Assembly (NCBI GenBank): GCA_028691835.1
Contig: JAQUYN010000024.1
Coordinates: 1 to 32,920 of the forward strand
Length of the DNA: 32,920 nucleotides
DNA from: Alphaproteobacteria bacterium
GTDB taxonomy: Bacteria; Pseudomonadota; Alphaproteobacteria; UBA9219
Direction of reading: 5' to 3'
Shown here: piece by piece, positions 1 to 6,779 of the stretch
Layout: the number at the start of each line of letters is the position of its first letter
Position numbering within the stretch: position 1 is the first letter of the stretch
Notes under the pieces: model-generated
The model's input: only the letters and a program-made list of their open reading frames with translations
Told to the model about the DNA's origin: nothing
Database searches by the model: none
Program-made: the position numbers and the translations under genes

Positions 1-1
1 T

Positions 2-499
2 TCGTCCTCCTATTACGGATGGATCGACGATCTCTATGTTTGCGATGGCGCGGGGACGACAAACAACGACTTCCTCGGTGACTGCCGCGTGGACACGCTT
101 TATCCGAACGGGGTCGGCAACAGCTCCCAGTTCACGCCAACAGGCAGCGCGACCAACTGGGAAAACGTGGACGAAATCCCGCCGGATGAAGACACGAGCT
201 ATAACGCCAGCGGCACAGCGGGAGCCATTGACAGCTTTGCCTTCACGGACGCGACGATCTTGAACGCCTCGGTCTTCGGCGTGCAGGCGAACATTCTAGC
301 GCGGAAAGACGATGCGGGAACGCGCACATTACGCGCCGTCGCGCGGGTCAACGGTGCGAACTACGAAGGTAGCGACCAGTCTCTCGGAGACACCTACCTC
401 AACCAACAGCAAATCTGGGCGCAAAATCCGGCCACGTCCGCAAGTTGGACGGAAGCCGACATTAACGCCGCAGAGTTCGGTTACAAGGTGCAAGCCTAA
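2..499 (+). CDS. Phage virion structural protein, C-terminal part
   Basis: The reading frame is open from the left edge, so the 5' end lies outside the window. The visible 165 residues begin with a Y-G-W-I-D-D-L-Y-V-C-D-G stretch, followed by N-N-D-F-L-G-D-C-R-V and a Y-P-N-G turn. I recognise this pattern from beta-rich tail or tail-fibre-associated structural proteins that recur in alphaproteobacterial prophages; the assignment is from memory. No enzyme motif is visible. The stop overlaps the next start (TAATG at 497-501), so the two are probably translated together as part of the late gene operon. A GTG at 89 could be taken as a start, but the homologous-looking residues upstream of it argue for the longer, truncated reading. 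Confidence 0.7.
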   Translation, partial: SSSYYGWIDDLYVCDGAGTTNNDFLGDCRVDTLYPNGVGNSSQFTPTGSATNWENVDEIPPDEDTSYNASGTAGAIDSFAFTDATILNASVFGVQANILARKDDAGTRTLRAVARVNGANYEGSDQSLGDTYLNQQQIWAQNPATSASWTEADINAAEFGYKVQA

Positions 500-708
500 T
501 GTTGCGCGTAACGCAAAACGCCATTGAGGTCGTTCGTAACCCGACGACAGCCGATCTGCGCGTCACGGCTTATGCGGCGGAGGTTCTGCGCCGCCCAGCC
601 GCGCCCCGTGTTTGCGCAAGCCAGCTCGCTGTCGAAATCCTGCGCGCCAACGCAGCCACCCCTTCCGGCAATAGCCAACAACCCCTCATCATCATCGTCG
701 CGGGATAA
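499..708 (+). CDS. Small phage protein with three internal repeats
   Basis: This 69-residue protein starts inside the stop codon of the upstream structural gene (TAATG), which indicates translational coupling. It is built from three diverged copies of one unit: R-V-T-Q-N-A-I-E-V-V-R-N-P, then R-V-T-A-Y-A-A-E-V-L-R-R-P, then V-C-A-S-Q-L-A-V-E-I-L-R-A-N. After these comes a linker and a hydrophobic C-terminal L-I-I-I-V-A-G. Short proteins of this repeated pattern accompany tail structural genes in tailed phages. Their exact role is unknown to me, and a virion or assembly role is inferred only from position. Confidence 0.6.
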   Translation: MLRVTQNAIEVVRNPTTADLRVTAYAAEVLRRPAAPRVCASQLAVEILRANAATPSGNSQQPLIIIVAG

Positions 709-769
709 GCCCATGACAAAAACCCAAGCGCAACCCGTTTTCGAAGAACGGGAACAGGAGAACACGCCC

Positions 770-1015
770 ATGAGTCCGAACGAACAGATCGAGTATTTCC
801 GCAGCATTGGACGCCTCGAAGCGCAAGTTGCCAGCCTTATCGCTGCCGTGTCCGAACTCAAAACCAAGGTGGATGGAATCGATACGCGCCTAGATCAACT
901 CGACCGCTTGGCGAACAGGTGGAAAGGCGGGTTTGCCGTGATCCTGACGTTGGGAGCCATCGGCGGTTTTGTCCTCGACAACCTTATTCGCTGGTGGACG
1001 AGCAAAGGCTCTTGA
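770..1015 (+). CDS. Holin-like protein, coiled coil plus one TM segment
   Basis: About 81 residues. The N-terminal half is a heptad-rich helix (I-E-Y-F-R-S-I-G-R-L-E-A-Q-V-A-S-L through L-D-Q-L-D-R-L). It is followed by one hydrophobic segment (G-F-A-V-I-L-T-L-G-A-I-G-G-F-V-L) and a short basic tail. This coiled coil plus C-terminal TM layout is typical of XhlA-like or other small holin-associated phage proteins, and the gene lies in a lysis region. I prefer the ATG at 770, which has AGGAG at 756-760 about nine bases upstream. An ATG at 713 in the same frame would add 19 residues but has no clear ribosome binding site. The exact lysis function is inferred. Confidence 0.55.
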   Translation: MSPNEQIEYFRSIGRLEAQVASLIAAVSELKTKVDGIDTRLDQLDRLANRWKGGFAVILTLGAIGGFVLDNLIRWWTSKGS

Positions 1016-1149
1016 AAGCGTTTCCAAATCGTGTAGATAGCGCCTCTTTATTCGCACGAAATGCCGATTATCCTGTTGATAATAAAGGCATAAAGAGCGT
1101 TAATGTTCATGTGGTTAGGCGATAAAGTCGCCTGAAAAAGGAGGGCAAA
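1016..1149 (+). promoter_or_regulatory. Intergenic region with possible promoter and hairpin
   Basis: A TTGATA at 1076-1081 and a TAATGT at 1101-1106 could form a weak promoter, although the 19-base spacer is long. A hairpin (AGGCGA at 1117-1122 with TCGCCT at 1128-1133) follows. A strong ribosome binding site, AAGGAGGG at 1138-1145, then serves the gene at 1150. This would give that gene its own transcription unit inside the prophage. The promoter call is weak. Confidence 0.25.
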
Positions 1150-1464
1150 ATGTACAGCAAATTGGGAAGAAAACAGTTTTGGAAACCGAGCGTGGACGAC
1201 ATCCAGAACGAAGGTTGCGATGAGGACGAACTCGAACTGCTTTGCGATTATTTTGAGCATTGCATGCGCGAGATGGCCTGCACGAAATGCCGCAAAGGCT
1301 TTTACGACCTGAGCGATTTTGAGACCGCTGTCGAGCGCGAACTCGGCAATTTCAAACTGACGATGGAAAAATATCCTCACGCGGGCGTCGAACAATGGAT
1401 CGGCATTTTCGAAGCCGAAGGCAAGAAGCTACGGCTTTTTGGAATGCTCGATCCGGAAGCATGA
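1150..1464 (+). CDS. Hypothetical acidic phage-region protein
   Basis: This 104-residue protein has a very strong ribosome binding site (AAGGAGGG, four bases before the ATG). It is acidic at the N-terminus (D-E-D-E-L-E-L-L) and carries three cysteines in C-M-R-E-M-A-C-T-K-C. The CxxC pair could bind a metal, but there are only three cysteines in this cluster. The family is not recognised. A separate possible promoter and a hairpin lie just upstream, and the next gene is convergent with an eight-base gap. It may therefore be an independently expressed cargo gene of the prophage rather than a structural gene. Confidence 0.6.
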   Translation: MYSKLGRKQFWKPSVDDIQNEGCDEDELELLCDYFEHCMREMACTKCRKGFYDLSDFETAVERELGNFKLTMEKYPHAGVEQWIGIFEAEGKKLRLFGMLDPEA

Positions 1465-1471
1465 TGTGATG

Positions 1472-1945
1472 TCAGAGTGTTTTCAACATCGGGTAAACGA
1501 TAGCGCCGAACATGCCCGTTTTGGGTTCTTGCTCGGCATAGCCCATCGCCAGATAAAAACGTCGCGCCGTGCCTGTGCTGTTGAGCGTGCAAGTTTTCGC
1601 GCCGCGTTCTTTTGCCCGCGCCTCAAGCGCCATGACCATTTTCTTGCTTATGCCGCGCATGCGCGCGGAAGGCAGAACATAGTTCAACGTGATCTCGCCC
1701 GCATCCATGATGGCGCCCACGGCGAGAACCTCATCTCCTTCGGTTGCCACCAGCATTTGGCTTGAAGAATCCTCGATCCAACTTTTCAGCGTCTCCGGCG
1801 TTTTGTTGCCGAGCCACGCGCCAAGAATAGCGGGGTCGTTCTTGTGATCCCCGATACATAGGTTTGTGACGGATTGGCGCAGAACCTCGCAAATCGCGGT
1901 GGCGTCTTCCAGTTTGGCGTCTCTGATTTCCATGAGGCCAAACAT
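1472..1945 (-). CDS. GNAT-family N-acetyltransferase
   Basis: This GNAT-fold protein would transfer an acetyl group from acetyl-CoA to an unknown amine. The N-terminal strand M-E-I-R-D-A-K-L-E-D-A-T-A-I is the usual GNAT opening. The acetyl-CoA-binding region reads Y-V-L-P-S-A-R-M-R-G-I-S-K-K-M-V, a variant of the R/Q-x-x-G-x-G/A loop. The C-terminal T-A-R-R-F-Y-L-A-M-G-Y is the classic alpha-4/beta-7 motif. The start is uncertain: I chose the ATG at 1945 because AGGCGG lies about seven bases upstream. An ATG at 1972 and one at 1933 are also possible. It runs opposite to all neighbouring phage genes, as cargo (moron) genes often do. Confidence 0.8.
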   Translation of the reverse strand: MFGLMEIRDAKLEDATAICEVLRQSVTNLCIGDHKNDPAILGAWLGNKTPETLKSWIEDSSSQMLVATEGDEVLAVGAIMDAGEITLNYVLPSARMRGISKKMVMALEARAKERGAKTCTLNSTGTARRFYLAMGYAEQEPKTGMFGAIVYPMLKTL

Positions 1946-1975
1946 ACGGGAAACCGCCTGTTTTGTACACATTTT

Positions 1976-2000
1976 GCCGCCTTCGGGCGGCTTTTTCTTT
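1976..2000 (+). terminator. Intrinsic terminator, UUCG tetraloop
   Basis: A six-base-pair GC stem (GCCGCC at 1976-1981, GGCGGC at 1986-1991) closes a TTCG tetraloop and is followed by TTTTTCTTT. It acts on + strand transcripts and would stop read-through from the structural genes, which is antisense to the GNAT gene, before the lysis genes at 2021. Confidence 0.8.
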
Positions 2001-2020
2001 GTCTAACAGAAAGGAAGCAC

Positions 2021-2683
2021 ATGACTGATAAAACGTCGCCGCGAGGCATTCGCAACAACAACCCCGGCAATTTGCGTCGGACGGATACTGCATGGCAGGG
2101 GCTAGCCGACCAGCAGGCGGATCCCGATTTCTTCATGTTTAAAAGCCCGATTTACGGGATCCGCGCACTGGCGCGGGTCTTGATCGCCTATCAGGTCAAA
2201 CACGGCTTGCGTACGATCCAGCAGATCATCGAACGCTGGGCACCCCCGAACGAAAACGACACAGCGGCCTATGTGAAGGCTGTCTCGGCGGACACAGCGC
2301 TTCCCGCAGATCAATCGCTCGACATGCACGCCTACGCCGACCTAAAGCCTCTTGTCGAAGCCATTATCAAGCACGAAAACGGCCAGCAGCCTTACACGGG
2401 CGCACAGATCGACAAAGCCTTGGTTCTGGCGGGTGTGGAGCCTCCAGCCAAGAACCTGCAACACACGCGCACCGTAAAGGGTGGAAAGGCCGCCACGGCG
2501 GCAACCGTGGGCCTTGGGGTGCTACAGGCCGTACAGGACGGCCTCGCGCCTGCGCGGGACACGCTCCAAACGCTCGTGCCGTATCTCGATGTGGCCAAAT
2601 GGCTGCTTCTGGCCATCACCCTGATCGGCCTTGGCGTGATGATCTGGGCACGGATCGATGACCATCGGAAAGGGCTGCGCTGA
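2021..2683 (+). CDS. Membrane-anchored phage endolysin/structural lysozyme-like protein
   Basis: 220 residues with AAGGAAG before the ATG. The N-terminus R-G-I-R-N-N-N-P-G-N-L-R, then W-Q-G-L and D-P-D-F-F-M-F, then G-I-R-A-L-A-R-V-L-I-A-Y, then T-I-Q-Q-I-I-E-R-W-A-P-P-N-E-N-D-T, match a phage muralytic family often annotated as structural protein P5. It is predicted to cut or bind peptidoglycan. The C-terminus has an Ala/Gly-rich linker and one hydrophobic segment (W-L-L-L-A-I-T-L-I-G-L-G-V-M-I-W), so it may be tethered to the membrane. The stop overlaps the next start (TGATG), linking it to the spanin genes. The enzymatic role is inferred from family knowledge. Confidence 0.75.
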   Translation: MTDKTSPRGIRNNNPGNLRRTDTAWQGLADQQADPDFFMFKSPIYGIRALARVLIAYQVKHGLRTIQQIIERWAPPNENDTAAYVKAVSADTALPADQSLDMHAYADLKPLVEAIIKHENGQQPYTGAQIDKALVLAGVEPPAKNLQHTRTVKGGKAATAATVGLGVLQAVQDGLAPARDTLQTLVPYLDVAKWLLLAITLIGLGVMIWARIDDHRKGLR

Positions 2684-2922
2684 TGTGGACAATCCTGACG
2701 AGCTGGTTTTCCAGCAACCTTATCAAAATCATCGGCTGGGGCGCGGTTGCCGTGTCTGTGGCCGCTGTTCTGCTCGGCGCAAAGCAATCAGGTCGCACTG
2801 CCGAACGTTATGACCAACTCAAGAAAATCGTGGAGATCAAAGATGCCCAACTTCGCGCAACGCTGGACGCTCCTCGCACTCGCGCTGACCTTGTTAAACG
2901 CCTGCGAGACGGCACGTTCTAA
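2683..2922 (+). CDS. Rz-like inner-membrane spanin
   Basis: 79 residues. One N-terminal membrane segment (I-I-G-W-G-A-V-A-V-S-V-A-A-V-L-L-G) is followed by a charged helix (A-E-R-Y-D-Q-L-K-K-I-V-E-I-K-D-A-Q-L-R). This is the usual layout of an i-spanin, whose periplasmic helix pairs with an outer-membrane lipoprotein to fuse the two membranes in the last step of lysis. Its periplasmic domain is short for the class. It follows the endolysin with an overlapping TGATG and contains the start of the o-spanin gene in another frame, a hallmark of Rz/Rz1 pairs. Confidence 0.75.
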   Translation: MWTILTSWFSSNLIKIIGWGAVAVSVAAVLLGAKQSGRTAERYDQLKKIVEIKDAQLRATLDAPRTRADLVKRLRDGTF

Positions 2923-3076
2923 CCCCGCCTGCGTTTGCCCACCGATCAAGGAGTACAGTCGGGAGTTTCAACGCAAACTTTCTGACGAGATTAATGCGTC
3001 TCTTGCAGATGCAGCGTGGCCATTGGTAGTTCAGGACTATGCCAGTTTGAGAGGCCAAATAAAATTGTGCAAATAG
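2843..3076 (+). CDS. Rz1-like outer-membrane spanin lipoprotein
   Basis: 77 residues starting at the ATG at 2843, inside the Rz-like gene and in a different frame. GGAG at 2832-2835 lies upstream. It has a lipoprotein signal: basic start (P-N-F-A-Q-R-W), hydrophobic core L-L-A-L-A-L-T-L-L, then the lipobox L-N-A-C at about residues 16-19. The mature part is about 59 residues and has further cysteines and a P-P. It is the predicted partner of the protein at 2683. It is the last prophage gene before the convergent defence operon, whose final stop is only 14 bases away. Confidence 0.75.
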   Translation: MPNFAQRWTLLALALTLLNACETARSNPACVCPPIKEYSREFQRKLSDEINASLADAAWPLVVQDYASLRGQIKLCK

Positions 3077-3096
3077 TGTAACACAAACCCTACACT
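3075..3096. other. Short dyad between convergent genes
   Basis: AGTGTA at 3075-3080 and TACACT at 3091-3096 form an inverted repeat that overlaps the stop codons of both the spanin gene and the defence operon. It could reduce converging transcription, but neither side has a U-tract, so a terminator role is doubtful. Confidence 0.2.
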
Positions 3097-4763
3097 GCAA
3101 CCGCGCCATTTCCGAATAAAGTCTCAAGCTTATTCTTATCCCCTGAACCGACATGCGCGACAATCAGTTTGTCGATAGCTCTTGAACAACAAACATAAAA
3201 GAGGTTTCGAGTGCGCTGAAGTCGCTCCTCGCTCTTGTCCCTGCCGACAAGAAGATTTCCGAAAGAATATTGATTCCATTTAGCTCCCGCATCGTCGAGA
3301 ACGACCAATACGTTCTTAAATTGATCGCCCTTAACACCGTGCTTTGTTGAATATGGCAAATTGTTTTCGAGAACTGCGCGATAATTGCTAACTTCTTGAT
3401 AGGGAATACTCAGCAATTCAGAGATAAATGCTTGTTGTTTGGCCTCAGACGATCCATCTTCAGCAGCTACTATTTTGCCAGAAATCGTCTCTTCTAATTC
3501 GTCTGGCAACGGCATCAATTCGGACTCCCGAATGAGCTTAAGCACAACGTTTATCGTAGCGCCAGAACTTGCAAGCGCGTCGAGTTCATCAAGCGTCTCT
3601 TTAACTCGCCTCTTTTCATCCATAGCCGCAATAGATTTTTTACGGACACCAATTAGCGAGATTGTTAGTCCAACTCTTCCGTTCCGCCATGCTTCGAGCA
3701 CCCGATCTATACGCTGGGTCAGAAAAGATGCGATAGGGTCTTCTCCAGCCTGAAAGCTATCTTTAGCGAAGTCACCACGATTGCTATACGCCTCCCACAA
3801 TTTTTGATAGCCGGCCTTGCGGGCTATAAGCCTATGGGTCAGAAATAAAATCTTTAGTTCTCCTTCTATTTTTAATCCAAAATTATCCTCGGCCTTCTTT
3901 AAGGCTGCCATTGTTATATCGTCGTCTGGATTAATGCCTCCTAAGCCCACATAAACAGCGGCACCTTCGGCGTTATTGCCTGCAGGTATCTGTTTGATAT
4001 CAGTTCTAATATTATTAAGTAGGTCGATTACAGCTTTTGAACAGCGATAGTTTTCTTCTTTTTGTATTGTCACAAGCCCCGCTTGGTGTGCATCTGGCAT
4101 CTCTCCGATGCCATTGGAATAAATGCTCTGCAACTTGTCACCGAAAAATCCTATTACAGGGCGTGTGTCTGTGTTCTTTAGGTGGTCAAGCAGAATTGAG
4201 ATAACCTTTGGATCTGTGTCTTGGTATTCGTCAACAAATACAAATGGAAACTTTGCCGCAACAATCTTAGAAAGCATCGGGTAAGATCGGAACATGACCT
4301 GTGCGATGCCAAGCAGATCGTCGTGAAATATTCGACCTTCGAGGAAATTTGCTCCTCGATCAGAATAGATTATGGAGGGAACGGAAAGTAGGGCTTCTTT
4401 GATGATTGCCGCGTCCTGTTTGCGTCGGCTATTTGCAGGCAGTTCCGCGTTAAAAGTTAGAAGCGCACACATCAACTCCTTCTGAAAGCTTTTTATAATC
4501 CCCCAAAGAAAGTCATGAATGGTCGAGACCTCAAATAGTGGGTCGTGGTCGGTTCGTTCAATGATCTCGTTTTTGGCAACGTTAGTGAAAGTAATGCATG
4601 CAACACGCTGACCATTTTTGATCAGCATATTTCGGCTTGGGCCACGAATGAAGTCCAGCGCACGAATGAGTGATGACGTTTTTCCCGAACCCGCACCAGC
4701 GTCTATCAAAAAACTTTTTCGCTCTGAAAGGCAGGCTAGTATCTTTTTGTCAGCTTCGGTCAT
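3090..4763 (-). CDS. UvrD/Rep-like superfamily 1 helicase, GajB-like
   Basis: 557 residues, starting at an ATG that overlaps the stop of the OLD-family gene (TAATG at 4761-4765). Helicase motifs visible in order are: A-G-A-G-S-G-K-T at about 22-29 (Walker A), T-F-T-N-V-A-K-N-E (Ia), V-D-E-Y-Q-D at 177-182 (Walker B), Y-R-C-S-K-A-V, T-K-H-G-V-K-G-D-Q-F (V) and T-R-N-L-F-Y-V-C-C-S-R (VI). It lies directly after and coupled to an OLD ATPase/nuclease gene, the order of Gabija GajA-GajB. In Gabija the helicase partner senses DNA ends or ATP state and assembles with GajA; that is family knowledge. A 21-residue upstream extension inside the previous gene is possible but lacks reason. The gene looks more AT-rich than the upstream operon. 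Confidence 0.82.
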   Translation of the reverse strand: MTEADKKILACLSERKSFLIDAGAGSGKTSSLIRALDFIRGPSRNMLIKNGQRVACITFTNVAKNEIIERTDHDPLFEVSTIHDFLWGIIKSFQKELMCALLTFNAELPANSRRKQDAAIIKEALLSVPSIIYSDRGANFLEGRIFHDDLLGIAQVMFRSYPMLSKIVAAKFPFVFVDEYQDTDPKVISILLDHLKNTDTRPVIGFFGDKLQSIYSNGIGEMPDAHQAGLVTIQKEENYRCSKAVIDLLNNIRTDIKQIPAGNNAEGAAVYVGLGGINPDDDITMAALKKAEDNFGLKIEGELKILFLTHRLIARKAGYQKLWEAYSNRGDFAKDSFQAGEDPIASFLTQRIDRVLEAWRNGRVGLTISLIGVRKKSIAAMDEKRRVKETLDELDALASSGATINVVLKLIRESELMPLPDELEETISGKIVAAEDGSSEAKQQAFISELLSIPYQEVSNYRAVLENNLPYSTKHGVKGDQFKNVLVVLDDAGAKWNQYSFGNLLVGRDKSEERLQRTRNLFYVCCSRAIDKLIVAHVGSGDKNKLETLFGNGAVAV

Positions 4764-6772
4764 TAGACTAGCCTCTGCTTGGCTAGCCAGACAAGTCCAT
4801 CTTGAATGTATAGTGGCGTGTTCCAACCAGGCTCGGCGATGAGATCAAGAGCGAAATCTACCTTGCCAAGTTTGCCGCTCAGTCCATAAGCACTCTGCAG
4901 CAATCCTGCATCTACTGCCTTTTTTACGACATTGCCTGTCGCATTGAGCTTGCCATGGTTGGTCGTCAGCCAAGGAATGTTGGCATATACGAAGGCCTCT
5001 TCAAACGAGCGCCCGCAGTTGCCATTCTCAGCAACTTGGTATGCGACGCGTATGTTGCCTTGAGTCTTGTCATCATCATTGCAAGCCATGAGTTCTTTAA
5101 CCGTTTTCTTATTGGGCAACCATTCCCTCAGGCAAGCATTGCTCGTCCCTTGCCCATTGATAACAGGACATTTTTCGGAATTTGCGTCTACAGCATCAAG
5201 GTCAGTAATAATTAGCGTTGGAATACCGAGAAAATCGATGATCGGTTTGAATTTATGGGCGTATGAACCGCCAATCTCAGAAATGCTGATGTATTGACTA
5301 GAAATATCAGCACACTCGTTTATCTTAGAACAACCCTCAATCATAAGGGGAAGCAACAACCGTTCCACTTGCCCCTCAACAAAGATAGCTTTATCCGCAA
5401 AGAACAGATCACAATGTGTAAGACGAATATAGCGCCTAAGAAAATCGAGCACACCAGACATGGTAGTGGGCAAGGGAAGTCTCGATAGGTCTCTAACAAT
5501 CACTTCACGACCAACCCTGCGGAAATATCTGACTGGTTCGAATTCCGAATACGCAATAATGTGGGAGGAATGGGTAGAAAGAATAACTTGCGCAGTCGTC
5601 CCCCCATCTCTTTCCAGGGCTTTTGAAATCTCACTGATAAAAACTGTTTGCATCTGAGGGTGCAAATGCGCTTCTGGCTCCTCGATGGCAATGATATGTA
5701 CGCGGGGATGATCGTCAATGGAAGTTTCAAGCGCAGACCGAAAAGATTCAAGCTGGAGAACAATGTATATAAGGTTTTTGTAACCCAGCCCGTTGTATTT
5801 TTCTGGAAGCTCGAACTCTTCAACTTCTCCTTGTTGATTGATATGTTGGTTCGCATAAAAAATCCTAGTGTTGTCGCGATAAACTGTCTCTGCGCTCATT
5901 TCTGCTCGAACGCGGAGATCCGGCGCGGTTTGTCCCTGCGGGTAGCCAAAGTTTTTAAGCCGTGTGGTTAATCTGCCAAACGCAGAGCCATACCTCTGCG
6001 TCAAATCGGTCGCACTAGCACTCAGCGCGTCTTCAATGGCTTGATAACCAGAAACATCGTCTACTTTATAAAATCGGGTGTAGTGGTCGTGCAGGAGCCT
6101 CGAGAGTTTGGCAGACCTACTATTGTTATCGTCATCGTCAACATGCCGTTGTGCTGGAACAACATCAATCCTTAGAAGGCGCTTGATGAGTGTGCCATCA
6201 TCAAGCTCTACGCTTTCCTTACCATTTTCCGAGACCTTAAAATAGCATCTGCCATAATAATTTCGAAAAGAGTCCTTCAAAAATTCGATAAGTGTCTGAC
6301 TTTTGCGGGAACGAATCTCAAAATCGTCCATTAACTGTTTTGCGTTCTTGAGCGAATACTCAATACATAGACACACGCGGTTTGCTCCTGGTGTCAGATC
6401 CATTAGTAGATCTGTAGCTGCAACCAAGTCCAACGGATCGTCGCCATATGAGAAAGTTAGGTTGATCCGCATGCGAGGCGAAAATCTGCGTATGATTTCT
6501 ATTCTCCTTTGCGGATCAGCCTGATGCATCAAGCGACTTTCAATCCACGCAAAATCATTATGCCTTTGTTGTGACAGGTCGTGGAGGGAGATTTTCGATA
6601 CATCTGACAGCCCTTGACCAGTGCCAACAAACAGACGAAGCGCTTCCATAACTGACGTCTTGCCGCTGTTGTTGGGGCCAACTAAAACGGTCGTTGTCTT
6701 GCCGCGGGCGAGGTCAACGGAAACCCGTCGCAATAGCCGAAAATTCCTAATTGATACAGTTTCTAACCGCAT
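4763..6772 (-). CDS. OLD-family ATPase/TOPRIM nuclease, GajA-like
   Basis: 669 residues. The N-terminal ABC-type ATPase has G-P-N-N-S-G-K-T at 32-39, a split insertion, then I-A-I-E-E-P-E-A-H-L-H-P at 362-372 (Walker B with signature region) and S-T-H-S-S-H at 399-404. A C-terminal TOPRIM domain follows, with F-V-E-G at 464-467 and D-L-D-A-V-D at 524-529, the acidic metal-binding residues expected of an active nuclease. Family knowledge: GajA is a nucleotide-regulated DNA-nicking enzyme. It starts eight bases after the DUF499 gene and overlaps the helicase gene downstream. It could instead be a stand-alone class 2 OLD nuclease, but the coupled UvrD gene favours Gabija. It is longer than the GajA proteins I remember. 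Confidence 0.85.
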   Translation of the reverse strand: MRLETVSIRNFRLLRRVSVDLARGKTTTVLVGPNNSGKTSVMEALRLFVGTGQGLSDVSKISLHDLSQQRHNDFAWIESRLMHQADPQRRIEIIRRFSPRMRINLTFSYGDDPLDLVAATDLLMDLTPGANRVCLCIEYSLKNAKQLMDDFEIRSRKSQTLIEFLKDSFRNYYGRCYFKVSENGKESVELDDGTLIKRLLRIDVVPAQRHVDDDDNNSRSAKLSRLLHDHYTRFYKVDDVSGYQAIEDALSASATDLTQRYGSAFGRLTTRLKNFGYPQGQTAPDLRVRAEMSAETVYRDNTRIFYANQHINQQGEVEEFELPEKYNGLGYKNLIYIVLQLESFRSALETSIDDHPRVHIIAIEEPEAHLHPQMQTVFISEISKALERDGGTTAQVILSTHSSHIIAYSEFEPVRYFRRVGREVIVRDLSRLPLPTTMSGVLDFLRRYIRLTHCDLFFADKAIFVEGQVERLLLPLMIEGCSKINECADISSQYISISEIGGSYAHKFKPIIDFLGIPTLIITDLDAVDANSEKCPVINGQGTSNACLREWLPNKKTVKELMACNDDDKTQGNIRVAYQVAENGNCGRSFEEAFVYANIPWLTTNHGKLNATGNVVKKAVDAGLLQSAYGLSGKLGKVDFALDLIAEPGWNTPLYIQDGLVWLAKQRLV

Positions 6773-6779
6773 GATTTAC

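Noticed and set aside
5530-5545. GGTTCGAATTCC resembling a tRNA T-loop
   Set aside because: It lies inside the OLD-family coding sequence and no acceptor or anticodon arms flank it.
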